A program made the translations under genes and the position numbers. The notes under the pieces are model-generated. The model was not told the DNA's origin. It was given only the letters and a program-made list of their open reading frames with translations, and did not search any database. 20,324 bases of DNA from Nitrosomonas sp. (GTDB lineage Bacteria > Pseudomonadota > Gammaproteobacteria > Burkholderiales > Nitrosomonadaceae): the NCBI GenBank assembly GCA_003514765.1, contig DOOY01000315.1, positions 1-20,324 on the forward strand. Reading direction: 5' to 3'. This document shows positions 6,534 through 15,274 of the stretch, piece after piece (the stretch's first letter is position 1; every line of letters begins with the position of its first letter).

Positions 6534-7220
6534 ATGCGTATTCTGGTCATTGAAGATGAAATAAAATTACAAGCGCAGATCCGTCAGAAGCTTGAGTCTG
6601 ACGGCTATATGATCGACACCTGCAGTGATGGCAAGGAAGGTCTGTATATTGCCCATGAATATCCCCTTGATGCTGCGATTATTGATATCGGCTTACCTGG
6701 CATATCGGGATTGGAGGTCATCAAAACACTGCGTGAAGAGGGCAGTGTTTTGCCTATTTTGATTTTAACGGCCAGAGACAGCTGGCAAGATAAAGTGAAA
6801 GGATTGGAAATCGGCGCAGATGATTATTTAACCAAGCCATTTCAAATCGAGGAATTACAAGCAAGAATTAAAGCGCTGTTACGCCGCGCGACAGGTATAC
6901 CCGGTACATCCTTAAAATGCGGCCCCATTGTGCTCAATGTTACTACGCAAATGGTGACTGTCGATGATAATAAGATCGATTTGACCAGTTTTGAATACCG
7001 TTTACTTGAGCTTCTGATAAGACATCAGGGCGAGGTGTTATCAAAACGTATTTTGACCGATTATCTCTATCCGCATGATGAGGACCGTGACAGCAATGTA
7101 CTGGAAGTGATGGTAGGCCGTTTACGGCGAAAACTGGATCCCAACAATAATTTGAATCCCATAGAAACACTGCGTGGCCGGGGATATCGTTTTACGATTA
7201 TATGCGATAAAACAGTATGA
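6534..7220 (+). CDS. OmpR/PhoP-type response regulator
   Basis: A typical 228-residue OmpR-family regulator. The receiver (1–120) has the acidic residues E7–D8, phosphoacceptor D51 (AAIIDIGLPG), the conserved T79 region (LILTARD) and K101 (YLTKPF). The C-terminal winged helix (about 125–222) contains FEYRLLELLIRHQGEVLSKRIL and VMVGRLRRKLDP…IETLRGRGYRF. All catalytic residues are intact, unlike the NarL-type pair at 449–1661. Its stop overlaps the kinase start by four bases (ATGA), so the two are translationally coupled. The closest familiar group is PhoP/QseB/PmrA; the PhoQ-like partner favours PhoP. Target genes are not evident, although the adjacent PepSY, His-rich and channel genes are candidates. 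Confidence 0.94.
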   Translation: MRILVIEDEIKLQAQIRQKLESDGYMIDTCSDGKEGLYIAHEYPLDAAIIDIGLPGISGLEVIKTLREEGSVLPILILTARDSWQDKVKGLEIGADDYLTKPFQIEELQARIKALLRRATGIPGTSLKCGPIVLNVTTQMVTVDDNKIDLTSFEYRLLELLIRHQGEVLSKRILTDYLYPHDEDRDSNVLEVMVGRLRRKLDPNNNLNPIETLRGRGYRFTIICDKTV

Positions 7221-8554
7221 TGTCGCTTAATAAACGTATTTTATTAAGCGCTACGGGGGTTTTGCTGATTTTCATAGTGGGTATAGCATTGGCACTGGAT
7301 CGGGCATTTCATGATAGTGCACGGTTAGGTGTACAGGATCGCATGTTGGCAAGACTTCTCATGTTAATGGGTGATGCCGAAGTGGATGATAACGGTAAAC
7401 TGGAGATGCCAACCAATTTGCTCGATACAGAGTTCAGCAGACCCAATGCGAGTACCTATGGATTCATTATCGATCATAAAAAAACAATCGCGTGGCAGTC
7501 GACATCTGCATTAAACAAAAAATTTCCCGAACCGCAGCTGTTAAACCGGGGCGTGAAGGATTTCAGCGAAATCACGCTCAATGGCGAACCTCATTTTATT
7601 TATCGTTTTGGTGTTGCATGGACAACGGAAGCGGGAAGTTATCCGTTAACTTTTAATGTGATTACAGATACGGTGCTATTCGATGCGCAAATAGAACGCT
7701 ATCGCGAAGATCTCTGGGGCTGGTTGAGTGTTATGGCCGTATTGCTCCTGATTACGCAAATGCTGGTATTGCGCTGGGGTCTTCAGCCTATGCGCCGGGT
7801 TTCGATTGAACTGTCGGCGATTGAATCCGGGAAACAGGAAAATGTGAACGGGATCTATCCGAGCGAACTCAAATTGTTGACCGATAGTATCAATTCGCTC
7901 ATTAATCATGAACGCAAACAACAGAAACGCTACCGTAATGCATTGGCTGACCTTGCTCATAGCTTGAAAACACCTTTAGCCATTCTTCAAGGCGCAGCGA
8001 CCGTCCAAAATAATGAGCAGGATAAGGAAAAAACAGTACGCGAACAAATAGAGCGTATGGATAACATTATTCAATATCAGTTACGCCGTGCAGCAACAGC
8101 CGGAAGTTCGCCGGGAATGCGTCATATCATGTTGTATTCGGTTGTCGATCGTATTGTAAAAACAGTTCGAAAAGCCTATCACGACAAACATCCAGAAATC
8201 ACAATAGCGCTTGATAAAGACATTAGCCTGCGCATTGATGAAGGCGATTTGATGGAATTACTCGGTAATCTTATTGACAATGCTTTTAAGTGGTGCAAGC
8301 ATCAAATTACGCTATCCGCGCAGCAGGATCAAGGGCATGTCATTATTCAAGTTAAAGATGATGGGCCGGGTATTCAGCAGCATGAGATTGCGCGCATACT
8401 TGAACGTGGCGTGCGCGCCGATCAGTCCATCCCCGGACATGGTATTGGTCTGGCGATTGTGCGCGATATCATACAAGTCTATGGTGGCGATTTGTCTATT
8501 GAACAAAATATTCCGTCAGGCGCGTGCGTCACAGTTTACCTGAAAAATAAGTAA
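7217..8554 (+). CDS. PhoQ-like sensor histidine kinase
   Basis: The 445-residue inner-membrane kinase has TM1 at about 8–27, a periplasmic sensor (28–165), TM2 (about 166–186) and a short HAMP-like linker. A dimerisation/phosphoacceptor domain carries H248 in ADLAHSLKTPLAILQG, the signature of PhoQ rather than of generic HisKA kinases. The ATPase domain shows N351/N355 (LLGNLIDNAFKWC), DDGPGI (381–386) and GHGIGLAIV (407–415). E. coli PhoQ senses Mg2+, acid and cationic peptides through an acidic patch before the last sensor strand. The corresponding segment here (about 128–150) has no run of acidic residues, so the signal probably differs. The start overlaps the regulator stop. The cognate regulator is the gene upstream, and a PepSY protein may be a third component. 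Confidence 0.92.
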   Translation: MMSLNKRILLSATGVLLIFIVGIALALDRAFHDSARLGVQDRMLARLLMLMGDAEVDDNGKLEMPTNLLDTEFSRPNASTYGFIIDHKKTIAWQSTSALNKKFPEPQLLNRGVKDFSEITLNGEPHFIYRFGVAWTTEAGSYPLTFNVITDTVLFDAQIERYREDLWGWLSVMAVLLLITQMLVLRWGLQPMRRVSIELSAIESGKQENVNGIYPSELKLLTDSINSLINHERKQQKRYRNALADLAHSLKTPLAILQGAATVQNNEQDKEKTVREQIERMDNIIQYQLRRAATAGSSPGMRHIMLYSVVDRIVKTVRKAYHDKHPEITIALDKDISLRIDEGDLMELLGNLIDNAFKWCKHQITLSAQQDQGHVIIQVKDDGPGIQQHEIARILERGVRADQSIPGHGIGLAIVRDIIQVYGGDLSIEQNIPSGACVTVYLKNK

Positions 8555-8586
8555 GCATTACTTATTCTAAATGAAATTAATTCCCA

Positions 8587-8607
8587 TACAGAAAATAACT
8601 GTCTGTA
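8587..8607 (+). terminator. Small hairpin between the kinase and channel genes
   Basis: TACAGA (8587–8592) pairs with TCTGTA (8602–8607) around nine bases, followed by an A/T-rich run. It is weak for a terminator and lacks a U tract. It may only be chance. The channel gene begins 25 bases later. Confidence 0.2.
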
Positions 8608-8632
8608 ATTTATAAAAAATTAAGGTGTTGTT

Positions 8633-11600
8633 TTGGATTCAAAATTAGAATTTATGATTTACTATGGCAGAGGATTTACAAGCAGGATATTTTATTGTTT
8701 GAGTGTTTTATGTCTGATTTTCATATCTTTCGGTAATGCCGTATTGGCAGCCGATAAGCAAAATTCATACGCGGATATTGAGGCGGCATTAAAAGAAAAA
8801 CGAAGCGGATTCAATTTAACGCTAAAGGATGTTGAAGAACGTATTGCTACATTAAAAAAAATTGAATCGCTGAACCCGCAGCAACAATCTGAATTATCGT
8901 CATTGATTCAGGCGCATGATTTTTTGCATAAAAGCATTGAATCCGTTGATCAAGCATTACATTATGTTGAATCTTCCCAAGATGCGCCGCAGCAGCTAAA
9001 AGCCCTTGAACAAAAATTAGATGCACCGCTGCAGCAAGACCAATTAAAGATTGAGGATATTGATTTAAAAGAACCGCTGGAAAAACTCGAAACACAGTTT
9101 GATGCCATCAGAAAAACATTAGAAAACGCACAAAAAGCACGGGCTGAAATTGAAACAAAAATTACCCGGCGGGCAGAACGGCAGCCTAAAATACAGGAAG
9201 AGCTCTCAACGGCGCACAAACGTATCGAGGAACTTAAACAGAAAACAACAACAGTTCCCGATATGGCGGGCAATAATTTCACTGAAACGCAAAAAATCGC
9301 TCAGAGTGTAGAGCTTGGTTATCTGACGCAGTTACTTAAGGAACTGGAACTCGAAGATCGCAGTTACAACCAGCAGCGCGAGCTTTTGCGTGCACAGCGG
9401 CATGCTGCAGAGCGCAGTGTTTTGATTGCGGAGCGCAACTATAATGTTTTTGAGCAAATCATTAACGAAATGCGAAGTGAAGCGGCCGCCCGCGCAAAAC
9501 AGGTTGCGGATACGGCAAGTCTAGCTGCCGACACCGCCCATCCGCTGGTACGTGCCATCATCAATGAAAATAAACTGCTCGCGACCGAATTGGAAGAACT
9601 TACTGAAGATGGCGCATTATTAAGTAAGGAAAAGAAACGGCTGGGTCATGCGCTTACTAAGACAGAGCATACTTATAATCGCATCAGAGAAAAAATCGCC
9701 CAAACAGGGTTGACGAATGCCATCGGATTGAAGTTGCGAAACGATCTCAAACAATTGCCCGATATTGGCATGCACGAAAAGAAAATTGAGTTGCGTAATC
9801 TGGAAATTAATCGTGTTCAGCTAAGGCGTATTGAGCTTGAGGATCGGTTGCTTGATCTGGTGGATTTAAACCAGGAAGCGCTGCAACTCATGGCAGATGC
9901 CAAAATCGAATTAACTGAAGATGCACATAATCAATTGCAGGCCGCGGTGTACCAGGCACTGGACAGACAAAAGGAAGACTATCTTGATGAATTAATCAAT
10001 GCGTATGATGTTTATTTCGAAAACAAACTCTATCCTTTGCTCGAAAAAGAACTGAAATTTGTTGCTTTAATCAAGGATTACAAGGAATTCATTGATACCC
10101 GTATCCTTTGGATTCAGAGCGCGCCTGTTATTGAACTGGGTGATTTTCAGCGTCTGGGCACGGCTACGGCGTGGCTGTTGAATCCGTCATCATGGATACA
10201 AACCATTACATTTTTGGGAAATGACTTTCATGACAATTTTTTGACGGTCATGCCGCTGTTATTGTTCATTGCATTACTGCTGGGCATGCAGCGTTATTTA
10301 AGAAGAAGGCTATCGGAGTTTGGGCGTTATGTGACCAAACTGAGTAAAGCGCAATTCACTGATACATTATGGGCAGTGGTGGTGACGTTGTTAATGGCGC
10401 TTGCCTGGCCCTTATTCATCTATCTTATCGCCTGGCGTATTCAGCAGATGGAAAGCGACTCAACTTTTATACTTGCGATCGGATGCGGACTTACCGCGTT
10501 AGCCTATTTGCTGTTTTCAGGTTTGGTATTGCGCCATATTTGCCGCAAAGAAGGCCTTGGAGAATTACATTTTCGCTGGAAAGTTGAAAACATGCGGTTG
10601 ATCAGGCAACAGCTTGCCTGGTATTTATCAGCAACGCTTCCACTGATTTTTGTTTTTGTTGTTACTCTGGAGCAGCCGACAGAAGCGCATCATGATTCAC
10701 TCGGACGCCTGGTTTTTTTCATTTTAATGGTAGCTACAACACTCCTGATTTACCGTTTGATGCATCCTGCAAGCGGGCTATTGAAAAATTATCTGGAAAA
10801 AAATAGCGAAGGCTGGATCAGCCGGTTGACCGGGTTATGGTTTCCAGTCTTGTTGATAACACCGACAGTACTCGCCATTACGGCGGCTGGTGGTTATACG
10901 TATACCGCCGGACAGTTGTCGCTTCATATTATTAATTCAATTTTGTTGATTTTTGCGGTCATTGTTGCCAGGGCATTGTTAATTCGCTGGTTGAATATCG
11001 TACAACGAAAACTGGCGATTGAACAATGGCGCAAGAAGCTTGCCGCGCAGGCCGAACAGGCGCAGGAAGACGATAAGACTAAAACCGCAGATACGGGTGA
11101 GCAAATCCATGTCGAAGAAGATGAGCTGGATGTAGCAGTCATCAGCACGCAAACCATGAAGCTGTTGAATACTGCTTACTGGTTTACCATCGTCATCGGC
11201 CTCGCGTTGATATGGGCGCAGGTTTTGCCGGCATTCAATATGCTCAACGAAGTGGTGTTATGGAACACTGAAGTGACCAGTACCGACAGTGGCAGCGAAA
11301 CCAAAAGTCTGGTACCGATCACTTTGGCGAGTCTGTTATTGGCAATTGTCATTTTTATGATGACTTTTTTCATCAGCAATAACATTCCTGGTTTGCTCGA
11401 AATCGTCATATTACAGCGTTTGCCGTTTACCCCGAGCGGACGTTATGCAATTGCTTCGATTGCGCGCTACTTCATTATCATATTTGGTTTTGCTATGACA
11501 TTCAGTGCGCTGGGTATCGGCTGGTCAAAGGTACAGTGGCTCGCTGCAGCGGTGACGGTTGGCCTAGGTTTCGGGTTGCAGGAAATTTTTGCCAATTTTG

Positions 11601-12160
11601 TTTCCGGGTTGATTATTTTGTTTGAGCGGCCGGTACGCGTAGGCGATGTTGTCACGCTGGGTAATATCAGCGGTAAAGTTTCGCGTATCCAGATGCGCGC
11701 AACAACCATTATCGATTGGGACAGGAAAGAACTCATTATTCCGAACAAAGAATTTGTCACCGGTCAGGTGATTAACTGGTCGCTATCTGATTCCATTTTG
11801 CGGATTCTCATCCCCGTTGGGATTGCGTATGGTTCTGACACAAAACTTGCAAATGATATCCTGCTGTCGATTGCGCAGGATCATCCCAATGTGCTCAAAG
11901 AACCCGAATCCAGTGCCCGTTTTGTTGCTTTCGGTGATAGTTCGTTAAATTTTGAACTCAGGGTTTTCATTCCGGAACCTGATTTATTACTGGAAACACG
12001 CCATGATCTGTTGATGGAAATCGACCGGCGTTTTCGTGAAGCGAAGATCGAAATTGCCTTCCCGCATCAGGATATTCATATCAGAAGCCTGCCTGAGCAG
12101 ATTTCCATTGTTTCAAGGTCGATAACTGCAGGTCAGGCAAATGGACAAACAGCGCAATAA
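8633..12160 (+). CDS. Large MscS-family mechanosensitive channel (MscK/MscM type)
   Basis: The 1175-residue product has an export signal (about 15–39, ending AVLA). A long periplasmic helical/coiled-coil domain rich in Glu, Lys, Gln and Leu follows (40–530), then about ten membrane segments from residue 535. The C-terminal MscS core starts near 965: VGLGFGLQEIFANFVSGLII is the pore helix TM3, then ERPVRVGDVV and the beta domain with NKEFVTGQVINWS. E. coli MscK (1120) and MscM/YjeP (1107) have this layout; I cannot decide between them. Such channels open on membrane tension and release solutes during hypo-osmotic shock. A hydrophilic, acidic linker lies at about 805–840. The start is TTG, supported by AAGGTG five bases upstream; an ATG at 8654 has no such site. 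It follows the PhoPQ-like genes by 78 bases. Confidence 0.93.
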   Translation: MDSKLEFMIYYGRGFTSRIFYCLSVLCLIFISFGNAVLAADKQNSYADIEAALKEKRSGFNLTLKDVEERIATLKKIESLNPQQQSELSSLIQAHDFLHKSIESVDQALHYVESSQDAPQQLKALEQKLDAPLQQDQLKIEDIDLKEPLEKLETQFDAIRKTLENAQKARAEIETKITRRAERQPKIQEELSTAHKRIEELKQKTTTVPDMAGNNFTETQKIAQSVELGYLTQLLKELELEDRSYNQQRELLRAQRHAAERSVLIAERNYNVFEQIINEMRSEAAARAKQVADTASLAADTAHPLVRAIINENKLLATELEELTEDGALLSKEKKRLGHALTKTEHTYNRIREKIAQTGLTNAIGLKLRNDLKQLPDIGMHEKKIELRNLEINRVQLRRIELEDRLLDLVDLNQEALQLMADAKIELTEDAHNQLQAAVYQALDRQKEDYLDELINAYDVYFENKLYPLLEKELKFVALIKDYKEFIDTRILWIQSAPVIELGDFQRLGTATAWLLNPSSWIQTITFLGNDFHDNFLTVMPLLLFIALLLGMQRYLRRRLSEFGRYVTKLSKAQFTDTLWAVVVTLLMALAWPLFIYLIAWRIQQMESDSTFILAIGCGLTALAYLLFSGLVLRHICRKEGLGELHFRWKVENMRLIRQQLAWYLSATLPLIFVFVVTLEQPTEAHHDSLGRLVFFILMVATTLLIYRLMHPASGLLKNYLEKNSEGWISRLTGLWFPVLLITPTVLAITAAGGYTYTAGQLSLHIINSILLIFAVIVARALLIRWLNIVQRKLAIEQWRKKLAAQAEQAQEDDKTKTADTGEQIHVEEDELDVAVISTQTMKLLNTAYWFTIVIGLALIWAQVLPAFNMLNEVVLWNTEVTSTDSGSETKSLVPITLASLLLAIVIFMMTFFISNNIPGLLEIVILQRLPFTPSGRYAIASIARYFIIIFGFAMTFSALGIGWSKVQWLAAAVTVGLGFGLQEIFANFVSGLIILFERPVRVGDVVTLGNISGKVSRIQMRATTIIDWDRKELIIPNKEFVTGQVINWSLSDSILRILIPVGIAYGSDTKLANDILLSIAQDHPNVLKEPESSARFVAFGDSSLNFELRVFIPEPDLLLETRHDLLMEIDRRFREAKIEIAFPHQDIHIRSLPEQISIVSRSITAGQANGQTAQ

Positions 12161-12179
12161 CCAAAGGTAACTACTCGGT

Positions 12180-13190
12180 TTGCAAATTAATACAGAGACA
12201 ATAGACGAAACGCCGATCCGGCTGGTGATTCACGGTGGCGCGGGTTTAATCAGGCGCGACAGACTGACGCCGGAACGTGAACAGGTTTTTATGCAGGTGC
12301 TGATGCAATCGCTTAATGCCGGCCATGCCGTACTTGCAGCAGGCGGCGGCAGTATTGATGCCGTAATTGCCGCGATTGTAGTGATGGAAGATTCTCCCCT
12401 GTTCAATGCAGGCAAAGGCGCTGTATTCAGTCATGAGGGGCGCAATGAACTGGATGCATCGATTATGGATGGTGCCGCACGGATGGCTGGATCCGTGGCT
12501 GCGGTCACCACAATCCGCAATCCGATTAGTGCCGCACACGCGGTGATGACGAAAAGCCCGCATGTGATGCTGATCGGTCAAGGTGCGGAAGCCTTTGCGG
12601 CTGAACAAGGCCTGGCGGTCGTTGATTCATCGTATTTTTACACCCGGCATCGCTGGAATCAATTGCAAAAAGCCATTGTAAAAGAACAAATTGCACTGGA
12701 TCACGACATTGAACCCGACTCGCTTGATCCCGGCTCTCTGTCTGATAACGATGAAAAATATGGCACCGTCGGTGCTGTCGCGCTGGATCGTTATGGCAAT
12801 CTCGCCGCCGGCACATCGACAGGTGGATTGACCAACAAACGTTTTGGCCGTGTTGGCGATACGCCGGTGATCGGTGCCGGAACCTACGCCGACAATCAAT
12901 CGGTGGCAGTATCGGCGACCGGCACCGGGGAAATGTTCATCCGCACCGCAGCGGCTTTCAATACAGCTGCGCAAGTGCGGCTACAGAACAAACCAATTGC
13001 TGAGGCGGCGGATAACACACTGAAGGAAATCGCGGCTATCGGTGGTGATGGCGGTTTGATCGTGCTGAACGCACAAGGCAATTACGCGATGCGCTTTAAC
13101 ACCAGCGGCATGTACCGCGGTGTTATCGGTAATGATGGCATTGCGCGCGTAGGCGTTTTTCCGGGAAATGAATCACCGGTTGCGTATTGA
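12180..13190 (+). CDS. iaaA: Isoaspartyl peptidase / plant-type L-asparaginase (Ntn hydrolase)
   Basis: The 336-residue precursor begins with the family signature LVIHGGAG (15–22). It carries the self-cleavage site KYG-T196-VGAVALD, where the Thr becomes the N-terminal nucleophile of the small subunit. GTSTGG (211–216) and GAGTYADN (232–239) are the substrate-binding blocks, and TGTGE (247–251) is also conserved. The family autocleaves into two subunits and hydrolyses isoaspartyl dipeptides and L-asparagine in the cytoplasm. Length fits the family. The start is a TTG at 12180: an in-frame stop lies four codons upstream and no ATG precedes the conserved block. AAAGG (12163–12167) is the likely, slightly distant, ribosome binding site. 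It lies 19 bases after the channel gene and may be co-transcribed with it. It converges with the broken GST-like gene. Confidence 0.93.
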   Translation: MQINTETIDETPIRLVIHGGAGLIRRDRLTPEREQVFMQVLMQSLNAGHAVLAAGGGSIDAVIAAIVVMEDSPLFNAGKGAVFSHEGRNELDASIMDGAARMAGSVAAVTTIRNPISAAHAVMTKSPHVMLIGQGAEAFAAEQGLAVVDSSYFYTRHRWNQLQKAIVKEQIALDHDIEPDSLDPGSLSDNDEKYGTVGAVALDRYGNLAAGTSTGGLTNKRFGRVGDTPVIGAGTYADNQSVAVSATGTGEMFIRTAAAFNTAAQVRLQNKPIAEAADNTLKEIAAIGGDGGLIVLNAQGNYAMRFNTSGMYRGVIGNDGIARVGVFPGNESPVAY

Positions 13191-13197
13191 CTGGCGA

Positions 13198-13907
13198 TCA
13201 GGCTTGCTGCAAATCCGCATAATAGGTCTGACTGATCCGGTTCACATAATTTTTTAGATTTTCTCTGGCCAAGCCATATATCTTCAGCGGTGACTCGACG
13301 GGACAGCCGATGATGTTAATCAGCATGCCAAAGGCACAGGCATCCAGCGAGGTTGGTTGGTCGCCGAAGAAATACGGTTTGTTGTCGAGAAAGTCGGATA
13401 TTGCGTCAATATCCTGTTTGCCGAGCATAGAGATTTCTTCCGTCTGATGCCGCCCCATGCCCTGATCGATTATCCGGCGCTTGATTTTGCTGCGTGTACG
13501 CATGGCCACAATATCGCGTATAACAGGCGGCAACCCTCCGAAAATCGCTTTGCGGTTGATTTTCCAGTTTTCGTCTGTATACATCCAGCGGAAATAAAAA
13601 AACTCCAGAACAGATGGTCTTCAAGCAAATGCTGCCAGGCGAATGAAGCGGCCTGCTGTGAGCTGTCGAGGTGTTTGTCCAGGTCTTGGTACGATGACCG
13701 GAGATGTGTGAGAATAAAATGCGAGTCCGCAACAATTTTTCCGCCGTCGTCAACATACGGCAATTTTCCTTTCGGTGCGCCAGGCGGTAATGCGGTCACG
13801 ATTTCATAGTCAATATCCGCCATACGTAAATAAGTTTCCACCTTACAACAAAATGGACTTAAATTTGGAATACCCCAGGTGCGATTGAATTGGTAGAGTT
13901 TTAGCAT
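13198..13907 (-). pseudogene. Glutathione S-transferase-like gene, interrupted by a one-base frameshift
   Basis: Two frames on the minus strand join into one GST-like protein. The N-terminal part (from 13907, MLKLYQFNRTWGIPNLSPFCCKV) is a thioredoxin-fold domain with KLPYVDDGG and ADSHFI blocks. The C-terminal helical part (to 13198) includes FGGLPP, GMGRHQTEEI, FFGDQPTSLDACAFG and ESPLK, as in metaxin-like/GST_C proteins. The frame changes at a run of seven A (13596–13602 on the plus strand, seven T in the mRNA sense). Adding one base would give LFWSFFYFRWMYTDENW, which restores the family pattern. As written, translation runs on into an unrelated 38-residue tail. It may be a recent pseudogene, an assembly error, or slippage-regulated. 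AAGGA eight bases ahead supports the start at 13907. The substrate is unknown. Confidence 0.85.
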
Positions 13908-13984
13908 ATCCATAATCCTTATCATTATTTATTCAAGAGCGCATACATAACTTGCATAATGCGGATTCAAGTAATAAAAATTTC

Positions 13985-14275
13985 TTAAAGACCCAATTTT
14001 TCGGTTACGACCGATGATGCCGTCATCGGAAGCATGATCGTATCGAGCGCGAAGCTTGCCGGCAGATCGAGGATTGGATACTTTGGCGGTTCAACGCCAA
14101 ACTTCTTCAGCGCGTAGTGATCACCTGAAATTGCATGGATGTTAAGTCGCGTACCACTATATATCCTGGGACTCGTACTGCCATATTTTACAACTGAAAT
14201 AGTCTTGTATGTAGCACAGCCTGTAGACAATATGACGGTTGTGCTGAGAAAAACACTGATAGCAAGAAATTTCAT
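13985..14275 (-). CDS. YceK/YidQ-family lipoprotein
   Basis: The 96-residue product has a lipoprotein signal with C20 in VILSTGC, then CATYKT at the mature N-terminus. The C-terminal half reads YPILDLPASFALDTIMLPMT, a pattern typical of the small YceK/YidQ (DUF1375) lipoproteins, which carry GTR, a DLP-S and a DT-LLP motif. GTR is visible at 41–43. The function of this family is not known; it should sit in the inner or outer membrane. I chose the ATG at 14275, where the signal peptide begins and AAGAAG lies six bases ahead. An ATG at 14320 would add a charged 15-residue extension. The gene follows another lipoprotein gene on the same strand by about 50 bases, so the two are probably co-transcribed. 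Confidence 0.83.
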   Translation of the reverse strand: MKFLAISVFLSTTVILSTGCATYKTISVVKYGSTSPRIYSGTRLNIHAISGDHYALKKFGVEPPKYPILDLPASFALDTIMLPMTASSVVTEKLGL

Positions 14276-14326
14276 TTTAAACTTCTTCTTATTTGCAGGA
14301 TAAATTGAAGTATCAACCACTTATTG

Positions 14327-14758
14327 CTATTTCTTTCGCAGCGCATTCACCGCATCAATACGGTCATGTTCGTCATAGCTGACATGAAATGCCATTTCAT
14401 TACCGTCAAAATACAATTCAGTTGGCGTGCCGATGATCTCCCACAGCCCCAACGTAAAGACGTCAGCTGCGGTGTGAAAAATAACGCGACCAGTCTTGGT
14501 TGCTTTACTGTATCCCTGGATAAAAAGAAATATTTCGACCTTTTTGCCTTCTGTTTCTTCGCTGATATAAGGCGGTCCAAATTCGGCTATTAATTCATCC
14601 CGGGGGGTGCCGACTTTGAATAATTCAACATTTTTTGCGGCGGGTTGCTGTGCGGCCATGAATACCGAGCAGCCTGATACAGGAAGCATCAATGCGGTTA
14701 TGAATGTGGCCAGAAATAAATATTGTTTCAGGCTATTGATAAGCGATCTCGATCTCAT
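14327..14758 (-). CDS. Putative lipoprotein with BamE/SmpA-like repeat
   Basis: The 143-residue product has a lipoprotein signal peptide with C30 in LMLPVSGC. The segment LFKVGTPRDELIAEFGPPYISEETEGKKVEIFLF (about 47–80) resembles the BamE/SmpA/OmlA fold, in which a G-x-(S/T)-x-x-E-(V/L)-x-x-x-(F/L)-G-x-P helix is followed by a strand. It is not BamE itself, because the surrounding sequence differs. A Gly/Leu-rich amphipathic stretch, FTLGLWEIIGTPTEL (101–115), follows and is often seen in small uncharacterised lipoproteins. The function is unknown. I chose the ATG at 14758; one at 14806 would overlap the region next to the RNase P RNA end and lacks a ribosome binding site. It is the first gene of the two-lipoprotein unit and lies about 59 bases after rnpB, so its promoter must lie in that gap or it depends on read-through. 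Confidence 0.78.
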   Translation of the reverse strand: MRSRSLINSLKQYLFLATFITALMLPVSGCSVFMAAQQPAAKNVELFKVGTPRDELIAEFGPPYISEETEGKKVEIFLFIQGYSKATKTGRVIFHTAADVFTLGLWEIIGTPTELYFDGNEMAFHVSYDEHDRIDAVNALRKK

Positions 14759-14816
14759 CTTCAGCTTATTTGAATGCGTGTGAATGTAATGGACAATGCA
14801 CAGCATAACGTAAAAA

Positions 14817-15112
14817 AAGCTGGCCGGTAAGCCGGATTCTGTCGTGGACAGTCATTCATCTAGATGTACGGTTGCCCGTACATTCAAGCAACCTACCCGC
14901 AGGCTCCGCGAGCAACATCATCGCCTGCCTATTTGGTTTTGCTCCGGATGGAGGTTACCGCGTTTCACCGTAACTGAATACGCTCGTCTCTGTGGCCCTG
15001 TTCCTCGCCTCACGGCGTTCGGCCGTTAGCCGACATCCTGCTCTATGGAGTCCGGACTTTCCTCTCCCCGCTGCTTCAAAGAGCAGCAGGCAGCGACTGC
15101 CTGGCCAGCTTC
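14817..15112 (-). ncRNA. rnpB: RNase P RNA (class A)
   Basis: On the minus strand the sequence begins GAAGCTGGCCAGGCAGTCGC and contains the universal block GAGGAAAGTCCGGAC. It ends with ACAGAATCCGGCTTACCGG, the conserved P4-forming 3' half. Helix P1 is a perfect 9-pair AAGCTGGCC/GGCCAGCTT (15103–15111 with 14817–14825), and the 3' strand runs into seven T, which also act as the terminator. ATGATGTTGCTCG and GCGGGTAGG are further core segments. This catalytic RNA matures the 5' ends of tRNAs. At about 296 bases it is shorter than E. coli M1 RNA (377), so some peripheral helices must be small. It is transcribed toward the two lipoprotein genes. Upstream, tolC ends 163 bases away in the same direction. 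Confidence 0.96.
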
Positions 15113-15118
15113 AATGCC

Positions 15119-15124
15119 ATTCTA
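15119..15124 (-). promoter_or_regulatory. Possible -10 element for rnpB
   Basis: In the minus-strand sense TAGAAT lies six bases before the mature 5' end of the RNase P RNA. It matches 5 of 6 consensus positions. No convincing -35 is seen at 16–18 bases upstream. The 150-base gap back to tolC holds nothing else recognisable. Confidence 0.4.
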
Positions 15125-15274
15125 TCATCCCAGGCAAGAGTTCAGTTTGCAGATATGTTTAAAGAAGCTTCAGATCACTGAAATACATCGTGTGCGCAGC
15201 AAGTTCAAAGCGGAAATCGGAGAAAAAGTGTTGTTAACGGTGAGTCAATGCGCATTTGAGAATTTAACTGCTCG

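Noticed and set aside
12246..13081. Long minus-strand frames opposite the isoaspartyl peptidase gene
   Set aside because: Typical shadow frames of a G/C-richer gene; the plus-strand product has all family motifs.
13406..13756. Alternative minus-strand frame across the GST-like frameshift
   Set aside because: It is the third frame; neither half of the GST-like family pattern falls in it.
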